The notes under the pieces are model-generated. The model did no database searches and was not told where the DNA came from. It saw nothing but the letters and a program-made list of their open reading frames with translations. A stretch of 7,487 nucleotides of DNA from Flavobacteriaceae bacterium. Lineage in GTDB: Bacteria > Bacteroidota > Bacteroidia > Flavobacteriales > Flavobacteriaceae. Below, in pieces: positions 6,536 to 7,487 of the stretch; within the stretch, counting starts at the first letter, position 1; each line of letters starts with the position of its first letter. Where the stretch lies: the NCBI GenBank assembly GCA_947482805.1, contig CANKLK010000104.1:1-7487 (forward strand), written 5' to 3'. A program made the position numbers and the translations under genes.

Positions 6536-6565
6536 ACTAATTACATATCACTAATTACTAATTAC
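6536..6565. repeat. Three copies of ACTAATTAC upstream of sucD
   Basis: ACTAATTAC occurs at 6536-6544, 6550-6558 and 6557-6565, the last two sharing two bases (periods of 14 and 7). The core TAATTA is itself palindromic. The run ends seven bases before the candidate -7 box of sucD, so it occupies the place where a -33 element would be. It may be a protein-binding site or a simple short-word repeat. Confidence 0.55.
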
Positions 6566-6572
6566 TATTTTC

Positions 6573-6580
6573 TACTTTTG
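6573..6580 (+). promoter_or_regulatory. Candidate -7 promoter element of sucD
   Basis: TACTTTTG matches TAnnTTTG exactly and is followed by CAACAC. Transcription would start near 6586, giving a short A-rich leader of about 20 bases before the sucD ATG, without a Shine-Dalgarno sequence. No TTG is found 17-23 bases upstream, where the ACTAATTAC repeats lie instead. sucD is thus probably its own transcription unit. Confidence 0.6.
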
Positions 6581-6607
6581 CAACACAAAAAATAAACAAA
6601 TACAAAC

Positions 6608-7480
6608 ATGAGCGTTTTAGTTAATAAAAATTCAAAAATAATAGTTCAGGGATTTACAGGAAGCGAAGGAACTTTCCACGCAACACAAATGATTGAATAT
6701 GGTACCAATGTAGTTGGTGGTGTTACTCCGGGAAAAGGAGGAACTACACACCTTGACAAACCTGTTTTTAATACGGTAAAAGATGCCGTTGAGAAAGTTG
6801 GAGCTGATACTTCTATAATATTCGTACCGCCAGCTTTTGCTGCAGATGCTATAATGGAAGCTGCTGAAGCCGGAATTAAAGTTATTATTTGTATTACAGA
6901 AGGTATTCCTGTTGCTGATATGATTAAAGCGTATGAATATATCAAACAAAGAGATTGCCGATTAATTGGTCCAAACTGTCCTGGAGTTATCACACCTGAA
7001 GAAGCTAAAGTTGGAATCATGCCGGGCTTCGTTTTCAAAAAAGGAACAGTTGGCATTGTCTCTAAATCGGGAACATTAACTTATGAAGCGGCTGACCAAG
7101 TAGTGAAACAAGGTATGGGAATTACAACAGCAATCGGAATTGGTGGCGATCCAATTATTGGAACTACCACAAAAGAAGCTGTTGAATTACTAATGAACGA
7201 TCCTGAAACCAAATGTATTGTTATGATTGGAGAAATTGGTGGTCAATTGGAAGCTGATGCTGCCAAATGGATAAAAGCTGATGGTAACCGCAAACCGGTT
7301 GTTGGTTTTATCGCCGGAGAAACCGCTCCAAAAGGAAGAACAATGGGTCATGCTGGAGCAATTGTTGGCGGAGCTGATGATACAGCTGAAGCAAAGAAAA
7401 GAATCATGAGAGAATGTGGAATTCACGTAGTAGATTCTCCTGCTGAGATTGGTAAAAAAGTAAAAGAAGTGATGGGGTAA
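6608..7480 (+). CDS. sucD: Succinate-CoA ligase (ADP/GDP-forming) alpha subunit
   Basis: SucD is the CoA-binding, phosphohistidine subunit of succinyl-CoA synthetase, which interconverts succinyl-CoA and succinate with formation of a nucleoside triphosphate in the TCA cycle. The 290 residues are the standard length. The CoA-binding Rossmann domain carries GFTGSEG (15-21) and PGKGG (41-45). The family signatures are SKSGTLTYE (152-160) and [13 protein letters not shown] (240-252), where H248 is the phosphorylated histidine (E. coli H246). The nucleotide-binding beta subunit SucC is not next to it in this window, so it must be encoded elsewhere. The start at 6608 gives the usual [18 protein letters not shown]. 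The gene is complete, ending seven bases before the window edge. Confidence 0.98.
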   Translation: MSVLVNKNSKIIVQGFTGSEGTFHATQMIEYGTNVVGGVTPGKGGTTHLDKPVFNTVKDAVEKVGADTSIIFVPPAFAADAIMEAAEAGIKVIICITEGIPVADMIKAYEYIKQRDCRLIGPNCPGVITPEEAKVGIMPGFVFKKGTVGIVSKSGTLTYEAADQVVKQGMGITTAIGIGGDPIIGTTTKEAVELLMNDPETKCIVMIGEIGGQLEADAAKWIKADGNRKPVVGFIAGETAPKGRTMGHAGAIVGGADDTAEAKKRIMRECGIHVVDSPAEIGKKVKEVMG

Positions 7481-7487
7481 TTTATCC

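Noticed and set aside
6523..6567. Hairpin of TAGTAAT with ATTACTA after the NTF2-like gene as terminator
   Set aside because: Only seven AT-rich pairs, with competing partners among the repeats, and no proper U-run directly after the stem.
6646..7056. 136-residue open frame on the minus strand inside sucD
   Set aside because: It lies wholly within an unmistakable sucD gene, has no domain pattern I recognise and no minus-strand promoter box I could see; it is a shadow of sucD codon use. The shorter minus-strand frames within lpxC/fabZ, lpxA and sucD were dismissed for the same reason.

Overview
The window is AT-rich, and its genes are tightly packed, all on the plus strand, and preceded by A-rich leaders with no recognisable Shine-Dalgarno sequence. 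Several gaps carry TAnnTTTG boxes, the -7 element of Bacteroidota promoters. Together with a fused lpxC/fabZ gene and lipid A proteins of Flavobacterium type, this points to a flavobacterium or close relative (phylum Bacteroidota). The organism assignment is inferred from protein character and promoter style, not from a database search.

Layout from left to right: (1) the 3' part of an HD-domain phosphohydrolase gene (SAMHD1/dNTPase-like), whose start lies beyond the left edge; (2) a 115-base leader with a -7 box, a possible 25-codon leader ORF and an inverted repeat covering the lpxD start codon; (3) lpxD, lpxC/fabZ and lpxA, the early lipid A genes, with a perfect 12-bp palindrome overlapping a complete -33/-7 promoter just before lpxA; (4) efp, elongation factor P, with inverted arrays of short tandem words in the gaps on both sides; (5) a second, shorter LpxD-like acyltransferase gene followed after 3 bases by a small NTF2-like protein gene; (6) a repeat-containing gap with a -7 box, then sucD, complete just before the right edge.

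How the genes work together: LpxA puts a 3-hydroxyacyl chain on UDP-GlcNAc, LpxC deacetylates the product, and LpxD adds the second 3-hydroxyacyl chain. FabZ, fused to LpxC, dehydrates 3-hydroxyacyl-ACP, the acyl donor that LpxA and LpxD also use, so the fusion joins the two enzymes whose balance divides this pool between lipid A and phospholipid. EF-P helps ribosomes through polyproline stretches and SucD is a TCA-cycle enzyme; neither has an obvious mechanistic link to lipid A, so they are probably conserved neighbours rather than pathway partners. The LpxD-like paralogue keeps the catalytic histidine but has lost a second conserved one, so its substrate may differ.

Overall this is a core-genome housekeeping region. 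I found no defence, mobile or CRISPR system. The points worth a second look are in the gaps (a palindrome on a promoter, inverted word arrays, a possible leader-peptide arrangement before lpxD) and in the divergent LpxD paralogue.
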